A DNA stretch of 64,000 nucleotides from JABIAG01 sp964561995 (GCA_964561995.1 CAZLQZ010000004.1:21251-85250), one strand, 5' to 3'; positions 14,082 through 22,448 are shown, counted from the stretch's first letter. Numbers and translations are program-made. The notes: a model not told the origin generated them from the letters alone.

Positions 14082-15785
14082 ATGGAAATAAGAAAGAAAG
14101 ATAGAAAAGTGGCTTATTTCTCAATGGAGATAGGATTAGAGCCAAATATGCCTACTTATGCAGGCGGTTTAGGTATTTTAGCAGGCGATACTTTAAAGAC
14201 TTGTGCAGATCTTAATGTTCCTGTTGTTGCTGTTAGTTTGTTATATAGAGATGGATATTTCAAACAACATTTGGATTCAGATGGTAATCAAACTGAAAGT
14301 CCTGATCGATGGGATTATGATAATAAATTAGAACTTTTACCTGAAAAAGTGGTTGTTAGTATTTCTGGACGGGATGTAGTAATTCAAGCTTGGCAATATA
14401 CTGTTAAAGGTTTTACTGAATTTGAAGTGCCAGTATTATTTTTAGATACTAATCTTCCTGAAAATACTGATCAAGACCGAATTATTACTCAAAAATTATA
14501 TCAGGGAGACCATTCAATGAGAATCTCTCAAGAAATTGTTTTAGGAATTGGTGGATTGAAGATGCTTCAAGATTTAGGTTATAAAAATATTAAAAAGCAT
14601 CATTTGAATGAAGGGCATGGTAGTTTTTTAATTTTAGAATTACTTAGTGATACAAGACTGCATCATGGTAAAAGTGATTTAAGAGAATTGTATGATTTTG
14701 AAGAAGTTAAACATAGTTGTGTTTTTACAACCCATACTCCTGTTGCTGCTGGTCATGATCAATTTGATCCTCAGTTAGTTAAAGATATTATTGGAAAAAA
14801 TATTAATTCTGAATTATTAGATTATTCTGTTAAAAATGGTAAAATAAATATGACTCAAATAGCATTGGCTAATTCTGAATATGTAAATGGAGTTGCAAAA
14901 AAACATGCTTTTGTTTCAAAGCAAATGTTTCCAGAACATAAAATTGCTTCAATAACTAATGGAATATATTGTCCCTTTTGGGTTCATCCAGGTATGCAAG
15001 AACTTTTTGACAAGTACATACCTAAGTGGTTTTTAGACCCAACAGATTTAAGACACGCAATGATTATTCCTGATAAAGAATTGTGGAATGCTCATATTAA
15101 AGCTAAAAAAGATTTAATTGATTTTGTAAATACTAAATATAATTCTAATTTAAGTCCTGATGTTTTTACTATTGGATTTGCAAGAAGAGCTGCTGAATAT
15201 AAAAGAGTTGAATTATTATTTTCTGATATTAAAAAATTAAAATCAATAGTAAAAAAGGTTGGAAAAATTCAAATTGTTTTAGCAGGAAAAGCTCATCCTC
15301 AAGATGGTGGAGGAAAAGGTTTAATTAAAAGAGTTTTTGAAAAAATTAAAGAATTAAAAGGTTTAATAGAAATTGTTTATTTAGAAAATTATAATATTGA
15401 AATTGCACAAAAAATGGTACCAGGTGTTGATATTTGGTTAAATACTCCATTAAAACCAAGAGAAGCTTCTGGAACAAGTGGAATGAAAGCTGCCCTAAAT
15501 GGAGTTCCTCAATTTAGTATTTTAGATGGTTGGTGGATTGAAGGTTGTATTGAAGGTTTAACTGGATGGAGCATTGGAACTAATGAAAAGGAAAGCAATT
15601 GGGATGAAGATGCAAAAGATCTTTATGATAAATTAGAAAAAGAGATTCTTCCTATTTTTTATAATAAAAAAAGTGAGTGGAGAAAAATAATGAAATACTC
15701 CATTTCATTTAATGCATCTTATTTTAATACTCATAGAATGGTTAAGGATTATGTTCTTAATGCTTATTTTATTGAAAGTGAATGA
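14082..15785 (+). CDS. Alpha-glucan (glycogen/maltodextrin) phosphorylase, short form, GT35
   Basis: A 567-residue phosphorylase. It begins VAYFSMEIGLEPNMPTYAGGLGILAGD, as in the short archaeal/bacterial GT35 group (about 550-600 residues instead of 800 or more). The cofactor motif ASGTSGMKAALNG has the PLP lysine at about K469, and the THTPVAAGHDQF and ANSEYVNGVAKKH blocks are present. It releases glucose-1-phosphate from storage glucan in the cytoplasm. I start at ATG 14082 because the residues encoded upstream are not family-like and the TATA-like ATTTTATAG (14051) lies about 30 bases before it. Divergent from the sigma gene. The last 45 bases of the gene are duplicated downstream (see repeats). 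Confidence 0.92.
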   Translation: MEIRKKDRKVAYFSMEIGLEPNMPTYAGGLGILAGDTLKTCADLNVPVVAVSLLYRDGYFKQHLDSDGNQTESPDRWDYDNKLELLPEKVVVSISGRDVVIQAWQYTVKGFTEFEVPVLFLDTNLPENTDQDRIITQKLYQGDHSMRISQEIVLGIGGLKMLQDLGYKNIKKHHLNEGHGSFLILELLSDTRLHHGKSDLRELYDFEEVKHSCVFTTHTPVAAGHDQFDPQLVKDIIGKNINSELLDYSVKNGKINMTQIALANSEYVNGVAKKHAFVSKQMFPEHKIASITNGIYCPFWVHPGMQELFDKYIPKWFLDPTDLRHAMIIPDKELWNAHIKAKKDLIDFVNTKYNSNLSPDVFTIGFARRAAEYKRVELLFSDIKKLKSIVKKVGKIQIVLAGKAHPQDGGGKGLIKRVFEKIKELKGLIEIVYLENYNIEIAQKMVPGVDIWLNTPLKPREASGTSGMKAALNGVPQFSILDGWWIEGCIEGLTGWSIGTNEKESNWDEDAKDLYDKLEKEILPIFYNKKSEWRKIMKYSISFNASYFNTHRMVKDYVLNAYFIESE

Positions 15786-15791
15786 TTTTCT
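15740..15791 (+). repeat. Direct repeat, copy 1 (3' end of glucan phosphorylase)
   Basis: A 52-base segment covering the last 15 codons and stop of the phosphorylase gene plus 6 bases. It recurs 132 bases downstream at 15872-15923 with 50 of 52 bases identical. Confidence 0.9.
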
Positions 15792-15871
15792 ACTTTTAAA
15801 TTATTTTTTCGAGTGCTGTTTGAACAAAGTGAAAATAGTACCTTGCGTGTCAACTGAGTGTAACCAGTTGT

Positions 15872-15923
15872 GGTTAAGGATTATGTTTTGAATGCTTATT
15901 TTATTGAAAGTGAATGATTTTCT
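15872..15923 (+). repeat. Direct repeat, copy 2 (orphan phosphorylase tail)
   Basis: This copy has 50 of 52 bases identical to 15740-15791, with two adjacent-site differences (CTT changed to TTG-type). It reads as the orphan end of a phosphorylase gene, including the stop codon, with no gene body in front. The 80 bases between the copies contain a small hairpin (AACTG/CAGTT, 15851-15868) and no gene. It may be the scar of a tandem duplication followed by deletion, or of an integration and excision event at the gene's 3' end. Confidence 0.85.
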
Positions 15924-15971
15924 TGTTTTTGGATGAATAACCTTTAAAAATCAAATTAAATTCTTAAATTC

Positions 15972-16601
15972 ATGACTAAACATTTGAAAATTCGTATTAG
16001 AAATAAAGATAAAACTCATCCTCTTAATGTTACAGGAATAAAAGTTGCAAAACCAATTCATGAAACTCATAAACTTAAAAGACCTTCTCCAGCTGAAGAA
16101 ACCCAAGTCGAAATTGAAAATGATTTTTCTTTATCAGAAAGAAAAACTTGGCAAGAACTTTATCAGGAAGGCAGAGAATTAAGTCATCAAGGAGTATATT
16201 CTGAAGCTTTAATTAGATTTCAAATGGCAAATCAAATTTTATCCACTTCTCTTGATATTCCAAATCATATTGGAATGACATATTTTCATTTAAAAAAATA
16301 TGATGAAGCCGAAGAAACTTTTAGAAGTTTGTATGATAAATTTCCCGATAGTATGCAAGTATTAGATAATCTTATTACTACAGTTCAAATAAGAGGCGAA
16401 GAATTTGAAGAAAATGGTCATTGTGAATGTGCTATGATATCATATAAAGAACATGGTAGATTGCTTGTTGAAAGAATGGATATAATGGAATCTGTAATTG
16501 CTTTACAAAATGAAGAAAAGTCTCAATATGAATCTGCGATGAAATCTTACGAAGAACAAAACAAATCTCTTGTTGAAAAAATAGATGCGACGAAATCATA
16601 A
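15972..16601 (+). CDS. TPR-repeat protein
   Basis: A 209-residue soluble protein. After a basic N-terminal 45 residues come TPR-like helical pairs: LYQEGRELSHQGVYSEALIRF (about residues 60-80, in full-length TPR spacing), a second with IGMTYFHLKKYDEAEETFRS (about 98-117) and a third, weaker one. The end is a Glu/Lys-rich helical stretch with two similar segments (CAMISYKEHGRLLVERMDIM and SAMKSYEEQNKSLVEKIDAT), a short internal repeat. TPR arrays bind partner proteins; the partner is unknown. It follows the orphan phosphorylase tail at 15872-15923. Confidence 0.7.
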   Translation: MTKHLKIRIRNKDKTHPLNVTGIKVAKPIHETHKLKRPSPAEETQVEIENDFSLSERKTWQELYQEGRELSHQGVYSEALIRFQMANQILSTSLDIPNHIGMTYFHLKKYDEAEETFRSLYDKFPDSMQVLDNLITTVQIRGEEFEENGHCECAMISYKEHGRLLVERMDIMESVIALQNEEKSQYESAMKSYEEQNKSLVEKIDATKS

Positions 16602-16665
16602 ATTGCTTAACAGAAATCGAATTTTCTCCTTAATCTTTTTAAATTCACTAAAGTTTCTTTTTTAT

Positions 16666-17040
16666 ATGAATGATGTTTCAGAATTATTGGCTGTTATTAA
16701 AGAACTTTTAACTGTTGAAGAAAGTGATAACTTTGTTAATGGTAAACACGCTTGTAAGGTTAGAGGAGAATTAAGAGTTTGTTTAAAAGACCTTTTAGAA
16801 CAACACACAGTTCTTGCGAGTTCATCACCAGTTTATGGTGCAATTAGAGAAACTCCTGGCAGAGTTAGTTGGAAAAGTGTTGCATCATTATTAGTTGAAA
16901 AATATCAAGTGCCTAATGATGAACTAGCTCAAATTGAAGAACAATGCAAAACTCCTGGTTCATCTATAAAATATGGAAGAACATCTGATGGTTCATATGC
17001 TAATTTAAGACAACAAGAATTTGATTTTTTTACTCCTTGA
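16666..17040 (+). CDS. Hypothetical protein, 124 residues
   Basis: A small acidic protein starting MNDVSELLAVIKELL, with helical N-terminus, a central segment SSPVYGAIRETPGRVSWKSV and a C-terminal SSIKYGRTSDGSYANLRQ. I do not recognise the family. I chose ATG 16666 over an in-frame upstream start (16585) that overlaps the TPR gene, because a TATA-like CTTTTTAAATTC lies about 30 bases upstream of 16666 and the upstream residues look non-conserved (hydrophobic, from AT-rich leader). Convergent with the wHTH gene. Confidence 0.55.
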   Translation: MNDVSELLAVIKELLTVEESDNFVNGKHACKVRGELRVCLKDLLEQHTVLASSSPVYGAIRETPGRVSWKSVASLLVEKYQVPNDELAQIEEQCKTPGSSIKYGRTSDGSYANLRQQEFDFFTP

Positions 17041-17070
17041 AACTTTTAGATTATTATAAATTAAGAAAAG

Positions 17071-17346
17071 TTATAATTCAAATTCATCAATAAATTCTAT
17101 TATTGTTTTATATTTTTGAAGATAAAGAAATCCTTTGTCTGTTAAAGTGATATATTTTTTACCTTTTTTATCTTCACATTCTCTTATAAATTTTTTTTTA
17201 ATAAGTTCTTTATAATATTCTGCAAAACTTTGTGAAGAGAGATTAGAGTATCTTAATAACGGTGTGGGCTTTATTGAATTATTTTGTTTTTCAATTATCT
17301 TAAGAATATCTTTAATTACTTCCAATCTTTCTCTTTTTTTTACCAT
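17071..17346 (-). CDS. Winged helix-turn-helix regulator (HTH_45/ArnR1-like)
   Basis: A 91-residue protein that is almost all winged helix: helix 1 (RLEVIKDILKIIEKQ), an HTH (PTPLLRYSNLSSQSFAEYYKELIKKKFI) and the wing (DKKGKKYITLTDKGFLYLQKY). This is the compact archaeal type in which the HTH is followed by a dimerisation helix. It overlaps the end of the membrane protein gene by 7 bases, so the two are co-translated. A membrane sensor with a small wHTH in one operon suggests signal-responsive control of the divergent ABC operon. The palindromic TGTACA motifs at 18073 and 21035 are candidate binding sites. Confidence 0.8.
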   Translation of the reverse strand: MVKKRERLEVIKDILKIIEKQNNSIKPTPLLRYSNLSSQSFAEYYKELIKKKFIRECEDKKGKKYITLTDKGFLYLQKYKTIIEFIDEFEL

Positions 17347-18005
17347 TTTATTAATTTTGCAACTTTATGTAATATGTATGCAAATATTCCTATCGAAATT
17401 ATGTTAAATAAAATTCCTAATTCCATCGGAATAAATAGTTTTGCACCTAGAAAACTTAAATTCACTATCCAAAATAAAGATAAAAGAACATAAATTATGA
17501 TTAGCTTAGAAAACTTTTTAGATTTTGAATGAGTTTTTAATGCCATTATTAAAGAAAAAATTAATAGTGCTGCTTGTAATATTATAAGTATTAATGGTGA
17601 CCTAGTTAGTAAAATAATTAATGCTATCATTATTGAAATTAAATGTAATAATAAGTTTATTTCTTTTTTTTTGAATTTTTTCCATATTACACTTAATGTT
17701 AAAAAAATAATTGCCATTGTACTAAGATAACTTGTTAAAACTAAGAATAATGGTTGTATTATATGTCTTGGTATGAAAATTCCTTTAGTAAACATTGAAA
17801 CATTAAATAAAACAAATAAAAATCTAAATGCATAAGCTAATGAAAAAAATAAGAAAGTATTTCTAAAATATTTTATGCCTTGATGTTTAGTTAAACTGAA
17901 TATTTCCTGAGTTCTTAAATAAATTAATAGTGCTAGAATAAAAATTACTAAAGAGAATATTGTTTCCATTCCTAAAAAATACATATTGATAAAGTGTGGT
18001 GGCAT
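17340..18005 (-). CDS. Multi-pass membrane protein, possible sensor paired with the wHTH
   Basis: A 221-residue protein with about seven hydrophobic segments; after the first is the short cytoplasmic stretch RTQEIFSLTKHQGIKYF. No catalytic domain is present. In archaea, such seven-helix proteins occur next to small wHTH genes, so a sensory or anti-regulator role is plausible but unproven. The true start could be a few residues inside (METIFSLV). It is divergent from the ABC operon, with a 118-base intergenic region containing the shared promoter element. Confidence 0.6.
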   Translation of the reverse strand: MPPHFINMYFLGMETIFSLVIFILALLIYLRTQEIFSLTKHQGIKYFRNTFLFFSLAYAFRFLFVLFNVSMFTKGIFIPRHIIQPLFLVLTSYLSTMAIIFLTLSVIWKKFKKKEINLLLHLISIMIALIILLTRSPLILIILQAALLIFSLIMALKTHSKSKKFSKLIIIYVLLSLFWIVNLSFLGAKLFIPMELGILFNIISIGIFAYILHKVAKLIKW

Positions 18006-18060
18006 TGTTATCTTCTTATTTCTATTTATTTTTATTTTATTTAAAGGTTTATAAAATAAA

Positions 18061-18101
18061 TGGACTTAAAGTGTACATTTTTCCTTCTTTAGTTTTATAA
18101 A
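18061..18101 (+). promoter_or_regulatory. Promoter/operator of the ABC export operon (copy 1 of a shared element)
   Basis: A 41-base element matching 37 of 41 bases at 21024-21064. It contains a TGTACA palindrome and, 20 bases on, GTTTTATAAA as the TATA box. In this copy transcription should start at about 18120-18125, so the GTG at 18124 would be leaderless. The palindrome sits just upstream of the TATA box, where a regulator would affect TBP/TFB binding. Confidence 0.7.
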
Positions 18102-18123
18102 TGAATTTTAATTTAGGTTTATT

Positions 18124-18837
18124 GTGAAATCATTAATTCAAATTAAAAATGTAGGTAAAAGCTACAAAATGGGAAAAGCAGGAATGCTTGATGTTTTAAA
18201 AGGAATTAATTTGGACATTTCACCAGGAGAATTTTTAACAATAATTGGACCTAGTGGTTCAGGAAAAAGTACTATGATGAATATTGTTGGAGCATTAGAT
18301 ATTCCATCTTCAGGTGAAGTTCTAATTATGAATAAAAATATTGCAAAAATGTCGGAATCTTCTCTTGCTGTTTTAAGAGGAAAAACAATTGGTTTTATTT
18401 TTCAACAGTTTAATTTAGTTCCAACTTTATCTGCTTTAGAAAATGTTATGCTTCCAATGGAATTTATAGATGTTCCTACTAATGTTGCAAAAAAAAGAGC
18501 AACAGAACTTCTTGAAATGTTAGGTTTAGGTGATAGAGTTGATCATAAACCTAATGAACTCTCTGGAGGGCAACAACAAAGAGTTGCGATTGCAAGAGCT
18601 TTGTCAAACGACCCACCAATTATACTTGCTGATGAACCCACCGGAAATTTGGATAGTAAAACAGGTATTTTTGTTATGGATTTTTTAAGAAAATTAAATA
18701 CGAAACAAGGAAAAACTATTATTTTAATCACTCATGATACTTCTTTAATTAAATACGCTCATCGAGTAATACATTTAAAAGACGGGGTTGTGGTTAAGGA
18801 TGTTTTTTCTAATCATAAAAAGGAGGATAAAAAATGA
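18124..18837 (+). CDS. ABC transporter ATP-binding protein, MacB/LolD type
   Basis: A 237-residue ABC ATPase with Walker A GPSGSGKST (about residues 42-50), Q-loop in IGFIFQQFNLVP, signature LSGGQQQRVAIARAL and Walker B IILADEPTGNLDS, then H-loop LITHD. The best match in pattern is the MacB/LolD group that drives mechanotransmission rather than substrate translocation. The start is GTG at 18124; the shared TATA element places transcription start right there. The stop overlaps the next gene by 4 bases (ATGA). Operon: ATPase, secreted/anchored protein, permease. Confidence 0.93.
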   Translation: MKSLIQIKNVGKSYKMGKAGMLDVLKGINLDISPGEFLTIIGPSGSGKSTMMNIVGALDIPSSGEVLIMNKNIAKMSESSLAVLRGKTIGFIFQQFNLVPTLSALENVMLPMEFIDVPTNVAKKRATELLEMLGLGDRVDHKPNELSGGQQQRVAIARALSNDPPIILADEPTGNLDSKTGIFVMDFLRKLNTKQGKTIILITHDTSLIKYAHRVIHLKDGVVVKDVFSNHKKEDKK

Positions 18838-19763
18838 AACTTATAAAAAAAACAATTATTTTATTAATGGTGGTGCTATGCTTATCTTTTAATGTTTTTG
18901 CAGATACATATGAAGATAATTATTCAGTAATAACTTATAATAATGCTTTTTCAGAAGCAAACCTTCAAGTTGTTCAATTAAGGTATGAACCTTACCCTGC
19001 AAATCCGGGTGATTATGTTACTGTTTGGATTAAAGCAGAAAATATTGGAAATACTTTTACAAAGGATGCTGTTTTTAAATTAATTCCAGAATATCCTTTT
19101 TCATTAGATTCTAGTCAAGACGCGATTAAATCGTTTGGTAATCTTAATACCGAACCTGTTGTTTTGGAATATAAACTTAAAGTTGATGAAAATGCTGTTG
19201 ATGGAATTAACGAAATTAAAATTGCTTTTTTAGAAGATGGACAAGAAGATAATTGGGGTTATAAAACATTTGATATTGAAGTAGATAATTCTCAAACTGA
19301 TTTTGATTTGGTAATTCAAGAAATAAGTGGCAATGAACTTTCTATTGCAATTGCTAATACTGGAAAAAACGTTGCATATTCAACAATTGTAAGAATTCCT
19401 AATCAAGAAAACTTTAATGTTATTGGAACCGATGGTCAAATGGTTGGTAATTTAGAAGATGGCGATTATACTCTTGTAGGATTTGAAGTGAATAATAATA
19501 ATCGTAATAGTTTGTTAAATGTTCAAATAGATTATACTGATGAAATTGGAGAAAGAAGAAGTGTTGTTAAGGAAGTTAAGTATCCTTTAACTTTAACTTC
19601 ATCTTCTGAATTAAATTTAATTAATGGTAGGCCTACAAAACAACAACAGGAAACTTCTTTACTTCAAAAATGGTGGTTTTGGTTATTAATTGTTTTTGTT
19701 GCTTTTTTAACTTATAGAATCTATAAGCGTTATAAAATTTTTAGATCTAAAAGAGGGAAATAA
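18834..19763 (+). CDS. Exported, membrane-anchored protein with CARDB/COG1361-like domains
   Basis: A 309-residue protein: signal peptide (about 1-23, ending VFA), two beta-sandwich domains (about 30-150, with YEPYPANPGDYVTVWIKAEN, and about 155-245, with ELSIAIANTGKNVAYSTIVR) and a C-terminal membrane segment (about 277-295) with a basic tail. This is the COG1361/CARDB architecture common in archaeal surface proteins. It lies between the ABC ATPase (ATGA overlap) and the permease (6-base gap), so it is probably the periplasm-like-side partner of the transporter, analogous to the adaptor in MacAB systems. The tail lacks a PGF/PEP sorting motif, so it is not an obvious exosortase substrate. 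Confidence 0.8.
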   Translation: MKLIKKTIILLMVVLCLSFNVFADTYEDNYSVITYNNAFSEANLQVVQLRYEPYPANPGDYVTVWIKAENIGNTFTKDAVFKLIPEYPFSLDSSQDAIKSFGNLNTEPVVLEYKLKVDENAVDGINEIKIAFLEDGQEDNWGYKTFDIEVDNSQTDFDLVIQEISGNELSIAIANTGKNVAYSTIVRIPNQENFNVIGTDGQMVGNLEDGDYTLVGFEVNNNNRNSLLNVQIDYTDEIGERRSVVKEVKYPLTLTSSSELNLINGRPTKQQQETSLLQKWWFWLLIVFVAFLTYRIYKRYKIFRSKRGK

Positions 19764-19769
19764 AGCAAA

Positions 19770-21023
19770 ATGAGATTAAGGAAAATTTTACAGCTGGCTT
19801 GGAATATATTAATTCATAGTAAACTACGAAGTTGGCTTACTATAATTGGTATAGTCATTGGAATTGCAGCTGTAGTTTCAATAGTATCAATTAGTCAAGG
19901 TGCTCAAAATAGTCTTGCAAATCAATTCGATGATTTAGGTGCTGATATTATTACTATTACTCCTGGTTATTCAAAGGCTACTGGTTTTATGGGCCCGGTG
20001 CGAGGAGGAGGTGGTGCGTCGGAATCATCTGTTGATCAAGAAGATTTGACTGATAAAGATACGCTTGCTTTGAAAAGTCTTACAAATATAAAATATGTTA
20101 TGGGCAAAGTGTCTGGTACTGCCGAAGTTAAATACTTGGGTGAGTCAGGAGATGTTACAGTAACTGGAGTTGATACTGATGTTTGGAAAGACATGATTAC
20201 TGATGAATTGGAATCAGGCAGATATTTAACTAAGGGTGATATTTATTCAGTAATTATAGGTTATAAAAGAGCACATTCTTTTTTCGATAATGAAGTTCAA
20301 ATAAATCGACAAATTTCAATTGAAGGAAAAATATTCAAAGTAGTGGGAATTTTTGAGCAAGGGGAAGATGATAATGCAATTATTATTCCTATTAAAGCGG
20401 CAATTGATGTTTTAGATGATGTAGAGGATGGTGAATTTAATTCTATTTCAATAAAGGTCGATAATGAAGAACTGGTAAATGAAACATTAAATGATGTAGA
20501 AAAAAAATTAATGTTGTCACGAGGTATATTGAGAGAAGATGAAAAAGATTTTACAGTTTCATCTGTTTTAGAACTTCAAACAACTATAACTCAAACACTA
20601 AATACTATGTCCATTTTTCTTGGGTCTATTGCTGCAATCTCTTTACTTGTTGGAGCAGTGGGAATTTCAAATACTATGTTTACTTCAGTATTAGAAAAAA
20701 CAAAAGAAATTGGAATTATGAAAGCAATTGGTTCGAAAAATAAAGATATTCTTTTGATATTTTTATTCAATTCAGGTATGATTGGTTTTGTTGGTGGATT
20801 GGGCGGAGTAATTCTTGGTTCAATTGCTTCAGGTTACATTGGATTGTTAACTTCTAGTAGTTCCTCTGGAGGAATATCGAGAATGTTTGGAACAACTTCA
20901 TTATCTTTTGAACTTTTGTTATTTGCATTTTTATTTTCAATAGTAATTGGTATGATTGCAGGAGTAATTCCAGCATATCGTGCTTCAAGATTAAAACCTG
21001 TTGACGCATTAAGGTACGAATAA
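19770..21023 (+). CDS. ABC transporter permease, MacB/FtsX family
   Basis: A 417-residue permease of the MacB family: first membrane segment near residue 18-40 (LTIIGIVIGIAAVVSIVSIS), a large extracytoplasmic MacB-core domain (about 45-270), and three C-terminal membrane segments in the FtsX domain (about 280-415), with the coupling motif EIGIMKAIGSKNKDILLIFL and the ending IPAYRASRLKPVDALRYE. These are typical for non-canonical exporters that work on lipoproteins, peptides or drugs at the outer surface. The substrate is unknown. Last gene of the operon; 131 bases follow before the secreted-protein gene, which has the same promoter element. Confidence 0.92.
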   Translation: MRLRKILQLAWNILIHSKLRSWLTIIGIVIGIAAVVSIVSISQGAQNSLANQFDDLGADIITITPGYSKATGFMGPVRGGGGASESSVDQEDLTDKDTLALKSLTNIKYVMGKVSGTAEVKYLGESGDVTVTGVDTDVWKDMITDELESGRYLTKGDIYSVIIGYKRAHSFFDNEVQINRQISIEGKIFKVVGIFEQGEDDNAIIIPIKAAIDVLDDVEDGEFNSISIKVDNEELVNETLNDVEKKLMLSRGILREDEKDFTVSSVLELQTTITQTLNTMSIFLGSIAAISLLVGAVGISNTMFTSVLEKTKEIGIMKAIGSKNKDILLIFLFNSGMIGFVGGLGGVILGSIASGYIGLLTSSSSSGGISRMFGTTSLSFELLLFAFLFSIVIGMIAGVIPAYRASRLKPVDALRYE

Positions 21024-21064
21024 TGGACTTATAATGTACATTTTTGCTTCTTTGGTTTTATAAA
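21024..21064 (+). promoter_or_regulatory. Promoter/operator of the secreted protein gene (copy 2 of a shared element)
   Basis: 37 of 41 bases are identical to 18061-18101. The palindrome is perfect over ten bases in this copy (AATGTACATT, 21033-21042) and TTTTATAAA follows. The TATA box implies transcription start near 21085-21090, leaving a leader of about 65-70 bases before the ATG at 21155. Confidence 0.7.
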
Positions 21065-21111
21065 CCTTTGAAGTTTAATAAAATAAAACAGAAATCATAG
21101 GATTTTTGATT

Positions 21112-21132
21112 ATTACAATTTGAAGTTGTAAT
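21112..21132 (+). promoter_or_regulatory. Hairpin in the leader of the secreted protein gene
   Basis: ATTACAA and TTGTAAT pair over 7 bp with a 7-base loop. The hairpin sits directly upstream of the ribosome-binding site GGAGGTG (21142-21148). It could modulate translation or stability. The evidence is only the inverted repeat. Confidence 0.35.
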
Positions 21133-21154
21133 GAGACACGCGGAGGTGTGAGAA

Positions 21155-21619
21155 ATGAAAAAAGGATTAATGGCAATTGTTGCATTACTCGTTTTGAGTG
21201 TTGTTGCAATTGGTGCGTATGCAATGCCCTTAAACGCAAGAGGCAATGAAGAAATAAAAGAAGCAATTGAAACTGGCGATTATGATGCTTATTTAAATGC
21301 ATTTAATTATCGACAGCCGTTGAGTGAAGACGATTTTGATGGAATTCATCAAAGACATCAATTAAGAAATTCTCATAAAGAAGAAATGGATCTTGCAATA
21401 GAACAAGGTTACGATGCATGGATAGAAGTTGTTGAAGATATGGATCATACGCCCCCAATGTATGAAATGGTTTCCGAAGAAAACTTCGACATTTTTGTAG
21501 ATTTGCATGAAGCAAGAGAAAGTGGTGACTGGGAAACAGCAAGAACTCTTTCTGAAGAACTGGGTTTTGAATCTGGAAGAATGGGAAGAGGGCATAGAGG
21601 AATGCAAATGAATAATTAA
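21155..21619 (+). CDS. Small secreted acidic protein, Spy/CpxP-like composition
   Basis: A 154-residue protein with a signal peptide (about 1-23, ending AYA), an acidic body with repeated helical units (IKEAIETGDYDAYLNAF about 31-47; MDLAIEQGYDAWIEVVED about 77-95; LHEARESGDWETARTLSEEL about 112-131) and a Gly/Met/His/Arg tail. Each unit has the E-A-x-E-x-G-D/Y-x pattern, so this is a degenerate three-fold repeat. Small exported helical proteins of this kind act as stress or metal-binding proteins, but no motif proves this. It shares its promoter element with the ABC operon, so both are probably regulated together. A strong RBS supports the start. Confidence 0.7.
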   Translation: MKKGLMAIVALLVLSVVAIGAYAMPLNARGNEEIKEAIETGDYDAYLNAFNYRQPLSEDDFDGIHQRHQLRNSHKEEMDLAIEQGYDAWIEVVEDMDHTPPMYEMVSEENFDIFVDLHEARESGDWETARTLSEELGFESGRMGRGHRGMQMNN

Positions 21620-21645
21620 TTTTTTTTAATTCGACATTAGTCGTG

Positions 21646-21664
21646 CCAGAAGACTTTCTTCTGG
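21646..21664. terminator. Hairpin terminator between convergent genes
   Basis: CCAGAAGA and TCTTCTGG form a perfect 8-bp stem with a 3-base loop, between the secreted protein gene (plus) and the small gene at 21671 (minus), followed on the plus strand by a T-rich run. It could terminate both transcripts. Confidence 0.55.
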
Positions 21665-21670
21665 ATATTT

Positions 21671-21877
21671 TTATTCTTCCTCTTGATAATGTTCGCAAAT
21701 ATCTTTTTCAAATTTTTCGTGTTTGGTTAAATCTTTTTTATCTTTTAATTTATCACAATCTATTATTACTTCTTCTTTTATTTTTCTACACCAATCTCCA
21801 TCAACAAGTTCAAAATCAGGATCTTTTCCACCAACAATTTCCATTGTTTTGTGTTTTTCAGATTTTAACCATGCCAT
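21671..21877 (-). CDS. Small hypothetical protein, 68 residues
   Basis: A charged protein (MAWLKSEKHKTMEIVGGKDP start) with Cys residues at about 29, 41 and 61 and an acidic tail (HYQEEE). I do not recognise it. The minus-strand reading is preferred over an overlapping plus-strand frame, which is rich in Leu and Phe because it reads the complement of Lys/Glu codons. A TATA-like AAATTAAATAC lies about 30 bases upstream of the ATG. The function is unknown. Confidence 0.55.
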   Translation of the reverse strand: MAWLKSEKHKTMEIVGGKDPDFELVDGDWCRKIKEEVIIDCDKLKDKKDLTKHEKFEKDICEHYQEEE

Positions 21878-21930
21878 GCTTAAGTAAAGTTAATGTAGTA
21901 TTTAATTTTTATGTTTATGTATTAAATATT

Positions 21931-22395
21931 TTATAAAATAATTATAAATATAATTGTAAGAATTAATATAATGTCTAAAAATATTTCAACATAAGATTCG
22001 TTATTATATATGTTTAATATTTTGATTTTGACTGTTTTTCCAGTATGGATGTTATCTAGTAATAAATGTGAATAATATCCTATTGTAGTAATTAAAGCAA
22101 TTTTCCAATTAATAAATGAAAGTATGAGGATAATTAAACTAACAATTAATGCTCCTTTTTTATAATGTATAAAACTTCTTTGATTGTATTTGTGAAACTT
22201 TTCTGACATGTTCCATGTTTTAATTAATGAAAATTTATCTTTTTTAGAATGGATAATATGTTTTATATAATGGTCTATGTCAATTACAACTCCAATTACT
22301 CCACAAAAAATTACTAATTCTATGGAAATTAAATTAATCTTGTTTAAAATTAATGCGATAAAGAATGGAAATAAAAAGTGTGTATGTGGATTCAT
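21931..22395 (-). CDS. YdjM/DUF457-like membrane-bound metal-dependent hydrolase
   Basis: A 154-residue membrane protein with conserved polar motifs inside hydrophobic segments: NPHTHFLFPF at the start, a GVVIDIDHYIKH stretch (about residues 35-46), FIHYKKGALI (about 76-85) and YYSHLLLDNIHTG (about 107-119). This His/Asp arrangement is that of the YdjM (LexA-regulated in E. coli) family, thought to be phospholipase C-like. Substrate unknown. It sits between a small hypothetical gene and the U32 gene, all on the minus strand. Confidence 0.75.
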   Translation of the reverse strand: MNPHTHFLFPFFIALILNKINLISIELVIFCGVIGVVIDIDHYIKHIIHSKKDKFSLIKTWNMSEKFHKYNQRSFIHYKKGALIVSLIILILSFINWKIALITTIGYYSHLLLDNIHTGKTVKIKILNIYNNESYVEIFLDIILILTIIFIIIL

Positions 22396-22448
22396 ATATT
22401 TAGATCTGAATTTTTAGTTTATTAATTTTATCATTTGAAAATTCTTAA

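Noticed and set aside
18834..19763. Exosortase substrate
   Set aside because: It has a C-terminal membrane helix and basic tail, but no PEP/PGF-like motif just before the helix, and the tail is long; it fits a transporter partner better.
21643..21936. 97-residue Leu/Phe-rich plus-strand reading frame
   Set aside because: It is the complement of the Lys/Glu-rich 68-residue minus-strand gene; its composition is an artefact of reading AT-rich Lys/Glu codons backwards. No promoter or ribosome-binding site.
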